This document shows, piece after piece, positions 39,622-48,890 of a stretch of DNA of 64,000 bases. The DNA comes from Amycolatopsis sulphurea. Lineage in GTDB: Bacteria > Actinomycetota > Actinomycetes > Mycobacteriales > Pseudonocardiaceae. The position numbers and the translations under genes were made by a program. Within the stretch, counting starts at the first letter, position 1. The number at the start of each line of letters is the position of its first letter. The notes under the pieces are model-generated. The model did not search any database. It was not told the DNA's origin and saw only the letters and a program-made list of their open reading frames with translations. The DNA lies in the NCBI RefSeq assembly GCF_002564045.1, contig NZ_PDJK01000002.1:3410001-3474000 (forward strand), written 5' to 3'.

Positions 39622-40032
39622 TCAGACGCTGCGGTTGTTCGGCACCAGATCGAGCGGATCGTGGTCCGGATCGTCGATGCCGAAGCTGATGATGCGCTCG
39701 GGGTGGATGCGGATGGCGGCGTCGTCCAGGTGACCGTCGGTGGTGAAGGCGTCCGGGATGCCCTCCGCGTGCCCACGGATCTCCAGGCAGCGCACGCGCA
39801 TCGGGTCCAGCGAAGGGCGGTCGTCGATGACGAAGGCCGCCCGTCCGTTGGCTTCGACGTTGCGGTACTTGCGGCTGCGGGTGAGGTGGTATCCGGTCAC
39901 GTCGATCGCGCGGGCGTCCGGGTTCCAGGTGAACCCGACCGGGCTGACCTGCAGGGTGCCGTCCGGGTGCTGGGTGGCCAGCCGGCCGAGGTCGTGTTCG
40001 GCGAGGAACGCGAGTTCCGCTTCGGTGAACAT
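39622..40032 (-). CDS. PPOX-class split-barrel flavin/F420 oxidoreductase
   Basis: 136 aa from ATG 40032 after CTGGAAA. The pattern FLAEHDLGRLATQHPDGTLQVSPVGF, RSRKYRNVEANGRAAFVIDD and IRIHPERIISFGID is that of pyridoxamine-phosphate-oxidase-like proteins that bind F420 or FMN in actinobacteria. A perfect 22-bp palindrome lies 14 bases upstream of the start. Substrate unknown. Confidence 0.85.
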   Translation of the reverse strand: MFTEAELAFLAEHDLGRLATQHPDGTLQVSPVGFTWNPDARAIDVTGYHLTRSRKYRNVEANGRAAFVIDDRPSLDPMRVRCLEIRGHAEGIPDAFTTDGHLDDAAIRIHPERIISFGIDDPDHDPLDLVPNNRSV

Positions 40033-40045
40033 GTTTCCAGCGTGC

Positions 40046-40067
40046 GACCTCGAGTGCACTCGAGGTC
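40046..40067. promoter_or_regulatory. 22-bp perfect palindrome, SoxR/MerR-type operator candidate
   Basis: Core CCTCGAGTGCACTCGAGG with G-A and T-C outside gives a perfect 22-bp palindrome. On the minus strand TTGACC (40069-40064) overlaps its edge as a -35, with the PPOX start 14 bases past the other edge. The size and symmetry resemble MerR/SoxR sites (CCTCAAGT...ACTTGAGG). No MerR gene is in the window. Confidence 0.65.
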
Positions 40068-40088
40068 AACACCCGGACGGCCCGAGTT

Positions 40089-41336
40089 TCAGGTGAACAG
40101 CCCGTCGCCCCAGTTCGAGGTCGGCGTGAGCCCCGGCGGAACGGCGAAATGCGCGGATCCGGTGTGCTGCACGTACTCCATCATCGCGTCCTTCGCGGAC
40201 AACGCCTGCTGCATCGGGATGTACTGCTTGCGCGTGTCCCGGTTGAAGGCCAGGAAGAACAATCCCGCTTCGAGGTGCCCGACACCGTCGGAGCCGTCGA
40301 CGAAGTTGTAGCCGCGGCGCAGGATCCGGGCGCCGTTGAGCGTCTGGTGCGAGGCGAGCCGGACGTGCGCGTCCGGCGCGATCAGCGGCACGCCGCCCGC
40401 CCCGCCGACGTCCAGATCGACCTGGTCGAACTCGCCGGTCTGGCCGAGTGGCGCGCCGGTGCCTTTGGTTCGTCCGACGATCTGTTCCTGCCCGTCCAGC
40501 GTTTCCCGGTCCCAGGTTTCGACGTGCATCCGGATCCGGCGGGCCACCAGGTAGGTGCCGCCCGCCATCCAGGCCTGCCCGTCGCCGGACTGCGCCCACA
40601 CCTGCTCGCGCAGGACGTCGGTGTCCTCGGACTTGACGTTGTTGGTGCCGTCCTTGAAACCGAACAGGTTGCGCGGGGTCTGCTGCGCCCGTGAGGTCGA
40701 CGAACTGCGTCCGAACCCGAGCTGCGACCAGCGCACCTCGGTGACCCCGAAGCCGAGCCGCACCAGGTTGCGCACCGCGTGCACGGCCACCTGCGGATCG
40801 TTCGCGCAGGCCTGGATGCACAGATCGCCGCCGCTGCGGGCCGGGTCGAGCTTGTCCTTGGGGAACAAGGGCAGGTCGACCAGCTGCGGCGGGCGTTTCG
40901 CGGCCAGGCCGAACCGCTGGTCGAACAGCGAGGGGCCGAAGCCGATGGTCAGCGTGAGATCGCCGGGCGGCAGGTCGAGCGCTTCGCCGGTGTCGCCGGG
41001 CGGTGCCTGCGCCGCACCACCGACCGCGCCGTCGGCGACCACTTCCTGCCCGGCGGTCATCCGACGCGCCGCGGCAGTCCAGGTGCGCAGCAGTTCGCGC
41101 AGCTTCCCGACGTCCTTGGTGGTCACGTCCAGTGCAGCGAAGTGCAGGTTCTGCTGGGTGGGCGTGACAATGCCTGCCTGGTGCTCGCCGTGAAAGTCCA
41201 CAGTGGACGGCTCGGCGTGCGCGGGGGAGCCCTCGCCGAGCCGGTCGATGCCGACCCCGGTGGCCACTCCTGCCCCGGCCAATGCGACACCCGCGCCGGC
41301 CATGCCGAACAGTGCGCGACGGGAGACTCCGGTCAT
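40089..41336 (-). CDS. efeB: DyP-type peroxidase EfeB of the iron uptake system
   Basis: 415 aa. The twin-arginine signal is GVSRRALFGMAGAGVALAGAG, so it is exported folded with heme. DyP features: LFGFKDGTNNVK (GxxDG), FDQVDLDVGGAGGVPLIAPDAHVRLASH and HLEAGLFFLAFNRDTRKQYIPMQ. EfeB oxidises ferrous iron or acts on heme as part of EfeUOB. The ATG overlaps the efeO stop (ATGA). Confidence 0.95.
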   Translation of the reverse strand: MTGVSRRALFGMAGAGVALAGAGVATGVGIDRLGEGSPAHAEPSTVDFHGEHQAGIVTPTQQNLHFAALDVTTKDVGKLRELLRTWTAAARRMTAGQEVVADGAVGGAAQAPPGDTGEALDLPPGDLTLTIGFGPSLFDQRFGLAAKRPPQLVDLPLFPKDKLDPARSGGDLCIQACANDPQVAVHAVRNLVRLGFGVTEVRWSQLGFGRSSSTSRAQQTPRNLFGFKDGTNNVKSEDTDVLREQVWAQSGDGQAWMAGGTYLVARRIRMHVETWDRETLDGQEQIVGRTKGTGAPLGQTGEFDQVDLDVGGAGGVPLIAPDAHVRLASHQTLNGARILRRGYNFVDGSDGVGHLEAGLFFLAFNRDTRKQYIPMQQALSAKDAMMEYVQHTGSAHFAVPPGLTPTSNWGDGLFT

Positions 41337-42478
41337 TTCGCCACGACCGCCGCGACCTTGCTCAGCGGCTCGCTCAACGCGTCGACGGCCGAGGCGAAGG
41401 TCTTGATCTCGTCCTGGGACAGCTGGTCGTAGTACTTGAACCCGTCGCCGACGCGGGTCTTGTCCAGCAGTGCCTGCACGTTCGCGAACTCCTTGTCCAG
41501 GGTGGACACCAATGCCGGATCCTTGGCCTGCAAGATCGGCCGCAGCGCGACGATCGCGTTCTTAGAACCGTCCAGATTGGACTGGAAGTCCCACAGATCG
41601 GTGTGCGAGAAGGTCTCCTCCTCGCCGGTGATCTTGCCCGTGGCGACTTCGTCGAGCAGGCTCTTGGCGCCGTTGGCCAGATCGAGCGCGCTCAGCTGCA
41701 GGGTCTTGGCCTTGGTGACCAGATCCTTGACGTCGGTGAGCAGCTTGTCCGCGATCTGCGGGCTGTCCGGCTGCAGGCCGCTGCGCCACAGATCCTTCTC
41801 CAGCCGGTGGAAACCGGTGAACTGCTGGCCCGGCTCCAGATCGGCCTCGCGCGCGTCGATCGCCGGGTCGAGGTCGCCGAACTTCTCCGCGACCGGTTCG
41901 ATCCGCTCATAGAACACCCGGGTGCGGGCGTACTCGGACTTGGCTTCGTCGACCTTGCCCGCCTTGACCGCGTCGACGAACTTGGCGGTCTCGGTCTCCA
42001 GCGCGGCACTGTTGTTGGCCACGTAGGTCGCGTAGCTCTTGGTGGCTTCGGCCTTCTGCGCGTTCGTGTCGTTCTGTCGCGCCACGCCACCGGTCACGGT
42101 GAAGTCGCCACGAATGCCGTTGCCGGCCATGCCCGGCTTGCACGCGGTCTGGTACTTGCCCGCGTCCGGCACCTCGACGATCAGCCGCCGGTTCAGCCCC
42201 GGCGCGATGTTCTCCACTTCGCCCATGATCCGGTCACCCTCGGCGTAGAGGTAGAACTCGGTCACCTTGGTGCCCTTGTTGGCGATTTCGAAGGTCAGGT
42301 TGCCCGCGGCCGCGGTGGTCGTGCTGACCGTGCATGAGGTGTCCGAGGCGTCGATCTTGATCGGTCCGTCCGCGGCATCGGTGGCGGCGCCCGTGCTGTC
42401 GCAGCCGGCGAGCGCCACCAGCGCGCCCACTCCGGCGAGCACGGTCAGCGGGGTTCTACGGGACTGGGGCACGGTCAC
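41333..42478 (-). CDS. efeO: EfeO, periplasmic iron-binding lipoprotein
   Basis: 381 aa from GTG 42478, which overlaps the efeU stop. Signal peptide with lipobox ALAGC. The N-terminal cupredoxin-like domain (DTSCTVSTTTAAAGNLTFEI) is followed by an imelysin/M75 domain with HxxE metal site (TGFHRLEKDLW) and GEEETFSHTDLWDFQSNLDG. It binds ferrous or ferric iron and hands it to EfeU. Confidence 0.95.
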   Translation of the reverse strand: MTVPQSRRTPLTVLAGVGALVALAGCDSTGAATDAADGPIKIDASDTSCTVSTTTAAAGNLTFEIANKGTKVTEFYLYAEGDRIMGEVENIAPGLNRRLIVEVPDAGKYQTACKPGMAGNGIRGDFTVTGGVARQNDTNAQKAEATKSYATYVANNSAALETETAKFVDAVKAGKVDEAKSEYARTRVFYERIEPVAEKFGDLDPAIDAREADLEPGQQFTGFHRLEKDLWRSGLQPDSPQIADKLLTDVKDLVTKAKTLQLSALDLANGAKSLLDEVATGKITGEEETFSHTDLWDFQSNLDGSKNAIVALRPILQAKDPALVSTLDKEFANVQALLDKTRVGDGFKYYDQLSQDEIKTFASAVDALSEPLSKVAAVVAK

Positions 42479-43323
42479 TCCTTGACGGTGGCCGCGCTCG
42501 CCGGAGCGGGCGCGGTGGTTTTGCGGGTGGGCTTGAGGAACAGGGGCAGCACGATGGCGACGTACACGATCCACGCGACGGCCTGGAGCACCGTCGTCTG
42601 CTGCGAATAGTTGAAGATCCCCTTGAGCAGCGCGCCGTACCAGGATGTCTCCGGCAGCGTGCTGGAGGCGTCGAACGCCAGCGTCGTCAAGCCTGGGAGG
42701 AACCCTGCCTCCTGCAGGTCGTGCAGACCATAGCCGAGCACGCCGGCGGCGACGAACACCAGCAGTACGCCGGTGATCGTGAAGAACTTCGCCAGGTTGA
42801 AGCGCACCGCGCCGCGGTACAGCAGGTACGCGAGGAGGACCGCGACGATGATGCCGATCACGAAGCCGACCAACGGCTGGATGGTGTCGGACTGGGCGGT
42901 CTGTACGGCGGAGTAGAAGAACACTGCGGTCTCGAGACCTTCACGGCCGACCGCGAGGAACGACAGCAGCAGCACAGCCGCGGGGCCGACCTTGAGCGCG
43001 TCTTCCATCTTCCCGCGCAACTCCGCGGCGATGTGCCGCGACGCCTTACGCATCCAGAAGATCATCGCCGTGACGAACCCGACCGCGACGATGGACAGCC
43101 CGCCGCCGAGCAGCTCCTGGTGCTCGAAGCTCAGCTGCGCGGTGCTGTACGTGAGAATCGCGCCGACAGCCACCGACAGCAGCACCGCCGCGCCGACCCC
43201 CGGCCACACGAACCGCAGCGAGTGCCGGCGGTCGGTCTTCACCAGGAAGGCGACGAGGATGCTGACCACCAGCGCCGCTTCGAGGCCTTCGCGCAGCCCG
43301 ATGAGCGCGCTCGAAAACACCAC
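42475..43323 (-). CDS. efeU: EfeU, ferrous/ferric iron permease (FTR1 family)
   Basis: 282 aa, GTG 43323 after a strong AAAGGAGGG. Two REGLE iron motifs are present at 11-15 (LIGLREGLEAALV) and 127-131 (AVGREGLETAVFF), plus about seven membrane helices. It is the first gene of efeU-efeO-efeB, all joined by 4-base overlaps. An iron box lies 37 bases upstream, so iron repression by a DtxR/IdeR-type regulator is expected. Confidence 0.95.
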   Translation of the reverse strand: MVFSSALIGLREGLEAALVVSILVAFLVKTDRRHSLRFVWPGVGAAVLLSVAVGAILTYSTAQLSFEHQELLGGGLSIVAVGFVTAMIFWMRKASRHIAAELRGKMEDALKVGPAAVLLLSFLAVGREGLETAVFFYSAVQTAQSDTIQPLVGFVIGIIVAVLLAYLLYRGAVRFNLAKFFTITGVLLVFVAAGVLGYGLHDLQEAGFLPGLTTLAFDASSTLPETSWYGALLKGIFNYSQQTTVLQAVAWIVYVAIVLPLFLKPTRKTTAPAPASAATVKE

Positions 43324-43359
43324 GTCCCCGCCCTCCTTTGAACGTTCGACCTCACGGTT

Positions 43360-43380
43360 TTAGGTAAGGCTTGCCTGTAA
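43360..43380. promoter_or_regulatory. iron box 1 (DtxR/IdeR type)
   Basis: TTAGGTAAGGCTTGCCTG... matches the TTAGGTTAGGCTAACCTAA consensus through the central inverted repeat AGGtAAGgCTTgCCT, 37 bases before efeU, in the promoter region. Confidence 0.75.
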
Positions 43381-43443
43381 GTCCAGTGGCGCAGATCGCT
43401 CCACGGCGGCGAGGAGTACGGCAAAACGGGCACGAAGATCGGG

Positions 43444-43462
43444 TTAGGTTAGGGTAACCGCA
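43444..43462. promoter_or_regulatory. iron box 2 (DtxR/IdeR type)
   Basis: TTAGGTTAGGGTAACCGCA matches the 19-bp iron-box consensus at 15 positions, with a complete left half. It lies 64 bases upstream of box 1, between efeU and the divergent lpqU-like gene. Confidence 0.75.
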
Positions 43463-43592
43463 GGTCAATACGGGTATGGTCGGGTCAGATAACGAATCGG
43501 GCGGCCCCAGAAGTTTCCGCGCGGAGTTAACCGTCCGTTTGCCCTTGGCGAGATTCGGACCTGCCGGGCAGGTTCATCAGTAATCTGGCCGG

Positions 43593-44390
43593 GTGGCCGA
43601 TACCACCCCGCAGACCACTGCCGAAGCCGCTCCGCCCCGCCATTATCGCGGCCGCCTCGCCATGGCGCTGGGCCTGGTGCTGACCGGCGTGATCCTGGTG
43701 GTGACGATCGGCCTGCGGAATCCCGACCCGCCTGCCCCGGCGCCGATCGCCGCGCCACCCCCCGCGGCGACGGAACCCGAGAAGGCCCCCAAAGCGGGCT
43801 CGCAGGTTCCGCGCGCCGGGCTGGCTGCCCCTCCGGACCGTCCGGCCGTGTCCGATAAGGCAGAGCTGGACGCCTGGGCCACCCGCGTCCAGGCGAAGAC
43901 CGGCCTGTCCGCGCGCCTGCTGGCCGGCTACGGCCGGGCGGAGATGTGGATGGCCCGGGAAAAGCCGACTTGTCACCTTTCGTGGCCCACCCTGGCCGCG
44001 ATCGGCCACCTCACCTCGGACCAGCTGCAGCTCGCCGAGGACGGCACCGTCACCGGCCTGCCACCCGCTCCGCCGGCAGGCCCCGACACCGACGCCGGCA
44101 AACTCGACGGCGACCGCACCGCCGACCACAAGCTCGGCCCCCTGCAGATCCCCCCGTCCGCCTGGCAGAAATACGCGGAACGCGCCAACGGCGACGGCAA
44201 AATACCCACCCCCGCCAACCTCGACGACTCCGCCTACACCACCGCCCGCTACCTCTGCTCCGGCAACGACGACCTCGGCACCCCCGAAGGCTGGTGGCGC
44301 GCGATGCTGCTCTACAACGCGTCCGTGGAGTACGGCCAGAACGCTTTTCTTGCCGCGGATTCCTATGCTGCGGAGAGTGTCGCGCCCTGA
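43593..44390 (+). CDS. LpqU-position MltB-like protein lacking the catalytic Glu
   Basis: 265 aa. Membrane anchor at about 23-42 (LAMALGLVLTGVILVVTIGL), a Pro/Ala-rich stalk, then an MltB/SLT-like domain: SARLLAGYGRAEMWM, CHLSWPTLAAIGHLTSDQLQL, GPLQIPPSAWQKYAERANGDGKIPTPANLDDSAYTTARYLCSG. The paralogue at 48891 has IGRIESGHARGG where this has IGHLTSDQLQL, so the catalytic Glu is Thr141. It occupies the position of mycobacterial lpqU. GTG 43593 follows TAATCT (43581-43586) by 6 bases. Probably a non-catalytic peptidoglycan-binding protein. Confidence 0.82.
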   Translation: MADTTPQTTAEAAPPRHYRGRLAMALGLVLTGVILVVTIGLRNPDPPAPAPIAAPPPAATEPEKAPKAGSQVPRAGLAAPPDRPAVSDKAELDAWATRVQAKTGLSARLLAGYGRAEMWMAREKPTCHLSWPTLAAIGHLTSDQLQLAEDGTVTGLPPAPPAGPDTDAGKLDGDRTADHKLGPLQIPPSAWQKYAERANGDGKIPTPANLDDSAYTTARYLCSGNDDLGTPEGWWRAMLLYNASVEYGQNAFLAADSYAAESVAP

Positions 44391-44420
44391 TTTTGTCGCG
44401 GGGTTGGTCTCGTGGTCGGT

Positions 44421-44492
44421 GCGGGTGGTGCGGGTGGTGCGGGTGGTGCGGGTGGTGCGGGTGGTGCGGGTGGTGCGGGTGGTGCGGGTGGT
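44421..44492. repeat. 9-bp minisatellite, eight perfect copies
   Basis: GCGGGTGGT repeated eight times without change, just after the lpqU-like gene. It can be read in all frames, but no start or ribosome site suggests coding. Copy number is likely variable between strains. Confidence 0.95.
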
Positions 44493-44614
44493 GACCGTGC
44501 GGAGGTGCAGACCGCGATGCGGTGCGGTGTGATGCGGTGTGCGGGTCGGGGTCGGTCGGGTGAACGTTCCCGGCCGGGAGGTTCGGTGCCTCGGTGGGCC
44601 TGCGCGTTGCTACG

Positions 44615-44857
44615 TCAGTGGGTCGGTGCCGCAGCGCTCACCCGGGCGCTCGCGGTCTGCTCGCGCACGGCTTGCGCTTTCGCCGACACGGTCTGGGTGA
44701 TCGCGGCCTTCGCGGCCACTGCCTGCTTGCGCACGCTCTGCTTGCGCGGCGCCACAGGGAACCGCTCGTTCAGGTCCACCAGCGCCGGGGCGAGGGACAT
44801 CAGCACCAGCACCATGAGCCCGGCGCTGGCTCCGATCACGGTGAGAGTGGTGTTCAT
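44615..44857 (-). CDS. small single-pass membrane protein
   Basis: 80 aa from ATG 44857 after GAGGAGGCGG. MNTTLTVIGASAGLMVLVLMSLAPALVDL is one membrane segment; the rest is basic and Ala/Gln-rich (APRKQSVRKQAVAAKAAITQTVSAKAQAV), probably an amphipathic cytoplasmic or wall-associated helix. No family recognised. The good ribosome site is the main support. Confidence 0.6.
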   Translation of the reverse strand: MNTTLTVIGASAGLMVLVLMSLAPALVDLNERFPVAPRKQSVRKQAVAAKAAITQTVSAKAQAVREQTASARVSAAAPTH

Positions 44858-45139
44858 CTCCGCCTCCTCAAGTCGTTCCCTGTGATGACTCAAGGTTGCT
44901 CCTTCCGGTCCTTGCCGCGGATCGGCCGACCGGCCGAGCGCCGCCGCCGGATGGCCAGAACGATCCGGCCGGAGCCACCTCGGGTGCCGGCTCCGGCGAG
45001 ACCGGGCGGGGGCGCGACTAGGGGCCCGGCCAGTGAAGGGGGCGGGCGCGAGGGGGTGTTGATCGGCAGGTGCGGTCGTGCTCCGGAAGCTTCTTGAGCA
45101 TGATCCACCCAGGTCAGCGTGCTGCGGCGGTGGGGCTGA

Positions 45140-45544
45140 TCAGCTGTCGCTCAGGGTGATGCGGGCCCGGACCTCGCTGATCGCCTCGAGGTACTCCGGG
45201 ATGGGGTTCATCGCGGAGGCCATCCGCAATTGTGCGAGCGCCTCGGCCAAACGGCCGAGGCGCTGAAGGGTGCGACCCAGGACGAACCGCGCGTAGTGAT
45301 CGGTCGGATCGAGTTCCAGGACCTTGGTGAAGGCCCGCTCGGCTCGCCGCAGTTGTGCCGAGTGGAAGTAGGCGCGCCCGGCCAGCAGTTGCACGCTCGG
45401 CTTGTCGGACTCGTCGTCCAGCAGGGGTTCGAGGGCCTTCAACGCATCGAGCGGCCGACGGCGTCCCACCAGTTCTTCGGCCTGCCGGAAGGCACGGACC
45501 TGCGCTTCGCCGGTGGGCTCGGGGGCTGGTTCGGCGTCCGTCAT
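45140..45544 (-). CDS. TPR-repeat protein
   Basis: 134 aa. Three TPR-like helical pairs: PLDALKALEPLLDDESDKPSVQLLAGRAYFHSA, QLRRAERAFTKVLELDPTDHYARFVLGRTLQRLG and RLAEALAQLRMASAMNPIPEYLEAISEVRARI. Cytoplasmic protein-interaction module. It is divergent from the VOC gene; its partner is unknown. Confidence 0.85.
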   Translation of the reverse strand: MTDAEPAPEPTGEAQVRAFRQAEELVGRRRPLDALKALEPLLDDESDKPSVQLLAGRAYFHSAQLRRAERAFTKVLELDPTDHYARFVLGRTLQRLGRLAEALAQLRMASAMNPIPEYLEAISEVRARITLSDS

Positions 45545-45615
45545 GGTCGCTCCGACGATACCGCCGCGGAGGGTGTTGCACGACCGCCGTCTGCGACGTG
45601 ATGGACTGTTCCGCC

Positions 45616-46137
45616 ATGAGCAGCGATGAGGACTCCGGCTACCTGGGGCTGGCGCCGTACCTCTACTACACCGACGCCACCGCGGCGCTCGCGTGGCTGA
45701 CCAGGGTGTTCGGCTTCACCGAGGAGGTCCGGTTCGAGGATGCCTCCGGGGAGGTCTTCCAGGCGACCCTGCGCGCCGGCAGCGGCCGGATCCAGCTTTC
45801 CGGCGTCGGTCCCGAGTATTGGGAGGCGAAAGGCGTCGAGGGGCCGGTCGGGCAGCTCAACGTCATCTACGTCACCGACGTGGACGCCCAGTACGAACGG
45901 GTGCGAGCCGCGCTCGGGGAGGACGCCGAACCGGAGCCGCCGCAGGACCAGCCCTACGGCGCGCGGCTGTTCACCGTCGCCGACCCGGGCGGCAACAGCT
46001 GGACGTTCTGGCAGCAGGTCACCGATACCGTCGATCTGCCTTCCGGATGGCGTGCGGTACGGCCGGACGAGGTTGTTGACCCGTCCGGGGAACACCGAGC
46101 GGAACCGCCGGACGACCGCCGAGCCTCCAACGGGTGA
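45616..46137 (+). CDS. glyoxalase/VOC-fold protein
   Basis: 173 aa from ATG 45616 (in-frame ATG at 45601 possible). One VOC module: LGLAPYLYYTDATAALAWLTRVFGF, FQATLRAGSGRIQLSGVGPEYW, LNVIYVTDVDAQYERVRAALG, and YGARLFTVADPGGNSWTFWQQV. The C-terminal 35 residues are polar. Resembles bleomycin-resistance/PhnB-type proteins; ligand unknown. Ends 60 bases before eno. Confidence 0.85.
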   Translation: MSSDEDSGYLGLAPYLYYTDATAALAWLTRVFGFTEEVRFEDASGEVFQATLRAGSGRIQLSGVGPEYWEAKGVEGPVGQLNVIYVTDVDAQYERVRAALGEDAEPEPPQDQPYGARLFTVADPGGNSWTFWQQVTDTVDLPSGWRAVRPDEVVDPSGEHRAEPPDDRRASNG

Positions 46138-47484
<1,347 letters not shown>

Positions 47485-47491
47485 GACGCCG

Positions 47492-48040
47492 ATGGCCGAC
47501 CGGGGGAGGGCGCGCAACCGCCGCGGCGGCCGGGCCGACGGGAACGGGTCCACCAGGGCCCGTCGTCCTGCGTCGGCCCGGCGCCGCACGGGCGCCGCTT
47601 CGACGGAGACGACCAGGTCGCGGCTTCGCCGCGGCCTGGCGGCGAAGCGTGCCTCCGGTGCGGCCAAGGTGCTCGGTATGTCGACCACCCGGCGGGCCGC
47701 CGTGGTGGCGATCGTGGTGTGTGCGCTCGCGTTCACCGTCGCCGTGCCGTTGCGCACCTACCTCAGCCAGCGCTCCGAGGTACGTGAGCAGGAGGCGCAG
47801 CAGGCCCAGCTCCAGCAGGAAGTGGCCGAACTGCGGAACCGCAAGAACCAGCTGAGTGATCCGGCGCAGATCGAGGCGGAGGCGCGCCGCCGGCTCCGGT
47901 ACGTGAAGCCCGGCGAGACGCCGTATGTGGTGCAGCTGCCCGAGGACCAGCCCGTGGCCCAGCCTCAGCAACCGGGTCCGCAGCAGGCTCCGGCGGGTTC
48001 CTGGTACGAGAATCTCTGGAGCCAGATCTCCGGCGGTTGA
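47492..48040 (+). CDS. FtsB/DivIC-type septum formation initiator
   Basis: 182 aa from ATG 47492, 7 bases after eno. A basic disordered N-terminus (about 60 residues) precedes one membrane helix (AAVVAIVVCALAFTVAVPL) and an extracellular coiled coil (EVREQEAQQAQLQQEVAELRNRKNQL), then RRRLRYVKPGETPYVV, typical of DivIC. Part of the FtsQBL divisome complex. Its position after eno is conserved in actinobacteria. Confidence 0.92.
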   Translation: MADRGRARNRRGGRADGNGSTRARRPASARRRTGAASTETTRSRLRRGLAAKRASGAAKVLGMSTTRRAAVVAIVVCALAFTVAVPLRTYLSQRSEVREQEAQQAQLQQEVAELRNRKNQLSDPAQIEAEARRRLRYVKPGETPYVVQLPEDQPVAQPQQPGPQQAPAGSWYENLWSQISGG

Positions 48041-48175
48041 TGCGGTTCTGCTCGTTCTGGTGCGGGAGTTCAGCGGTGGCCGGCCCATGGCAGTGACCTC
48101 CTTCCGGTTCTCGGGTGGGCTCGATGCCATGGACGCTACGCCGCGGATCGGTGGGCGGGGGCGGCTCGCGGAGGG

Positions 48176-48204
48176 TTGTCCACAGGGGTGCGCCGTTGTG
48201 CACA
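48176..48204. promoter_or_regulatory. pair of DnaA-box-like sites
   Basis: TTGTCCACA (48176-48184) is an exact actinobacterial DnaA box; TTGTGCACA (48196-48204), within the palindrome TTGTGCACAA, differs by one base. They are 20 bases apart, start to start, about two helix turns, upstream of the DUF501 gene. Confidence 0.45.
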
Positions 48205-48266
48205 ACTCGGCCGTTTTGGCGGAGGGTCCGACCGGCCGGACGGCGGGCGGCATTAGCCTGGAGAGC

Positions 48267-48779
48267 GTGAACAGCAGCACGCAGACACCCCGTTTCGAAC
48301 CCGTCACCGACGCCGACCGGGAGGTCATCGCGCAGCAGCTCGGACGGCCGCCACGGGCCTTGCGGGCGGTCGCGGCGCGGTGCCCCGGCGGACATCCTTC
48401 AGTGGTTCAGACCAATCCACGGCTGGAGAACGGTACCCCGTTCCCCACGCTGTATTACCTCACGTGCCCGCGGCTGACCTCGCTGGTCGGCACACTCGAG
48501 GCGTCCGGCGTGATGAAGGAGATGACCGAGCGGCTCGACACCGATCCCGAGCTTGCGGCGCTCTACCAGCGCACGCACGAGACCTACCTCGCCGAGCGGG
48601 ATGCGATCGAGTCGCTCGGCACGCAGGTCACCGCCGGCGGGATGCCGGGCCGGGTGAAATGCCTGCACGTCCACCTTGCGCACAGCCTCGCTGCCGGGCC
48701 GGGCGTGAATCCGTTCGGTGACGAGACGCTGGAGTGGGTTCGTGCGCAGGGCTGGCCGAGCGGGGACTGCGCCGGGTAA
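48267..48779 (+). CDS. DUF501 protein
   Basis: 170 aa from GTG 48267, 7 bases after TAGCCT (48254-48259), so leaderless. Conserved pattern: LGRPPRALRAVAARCPGGHPSVVQTNPRLENGTPFPTLYYLTCPRL and VKCLHVHLAHSLAAGPGVNPFGDE. The Cys and His residues may bind metal. It lies between divIC and ppx in most actinobacteria (Rv1025 position). Molecular function unknown. Confidence 0.9.
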   Translation: MNSSTQTPRFEPVTDADREVIAQQLGRPPRALRAVAARCPGGHPSVVQTNPRLENGTPFPTLYYLTCPRLTSLVGTLEASGVMKEMTERLDTDPELAALYQRTHETYLAERDAIESLGTQVTAGGMPGRVKCLHVHLAHSLAAGPGVNPFGDETLEWVRAQGWPSGDCAG

Positions 48780-48890
48780 CGCCCAGGTTGCCGGTGTGGA
48801 TGGTTCCAACGGGGCGTGATGCGCACCGAATCGGGGTCTGCACATCGCATGCGGCCGGCGGTGTGCGGAGGGGCATGGAAGGGGAGGGAA

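Noticed and set aside
44890-45108. 72-aa Pro-rich minus-strand open frame
   Set aside because: No ribosome site, no -10 in leaderless position and low complexity.
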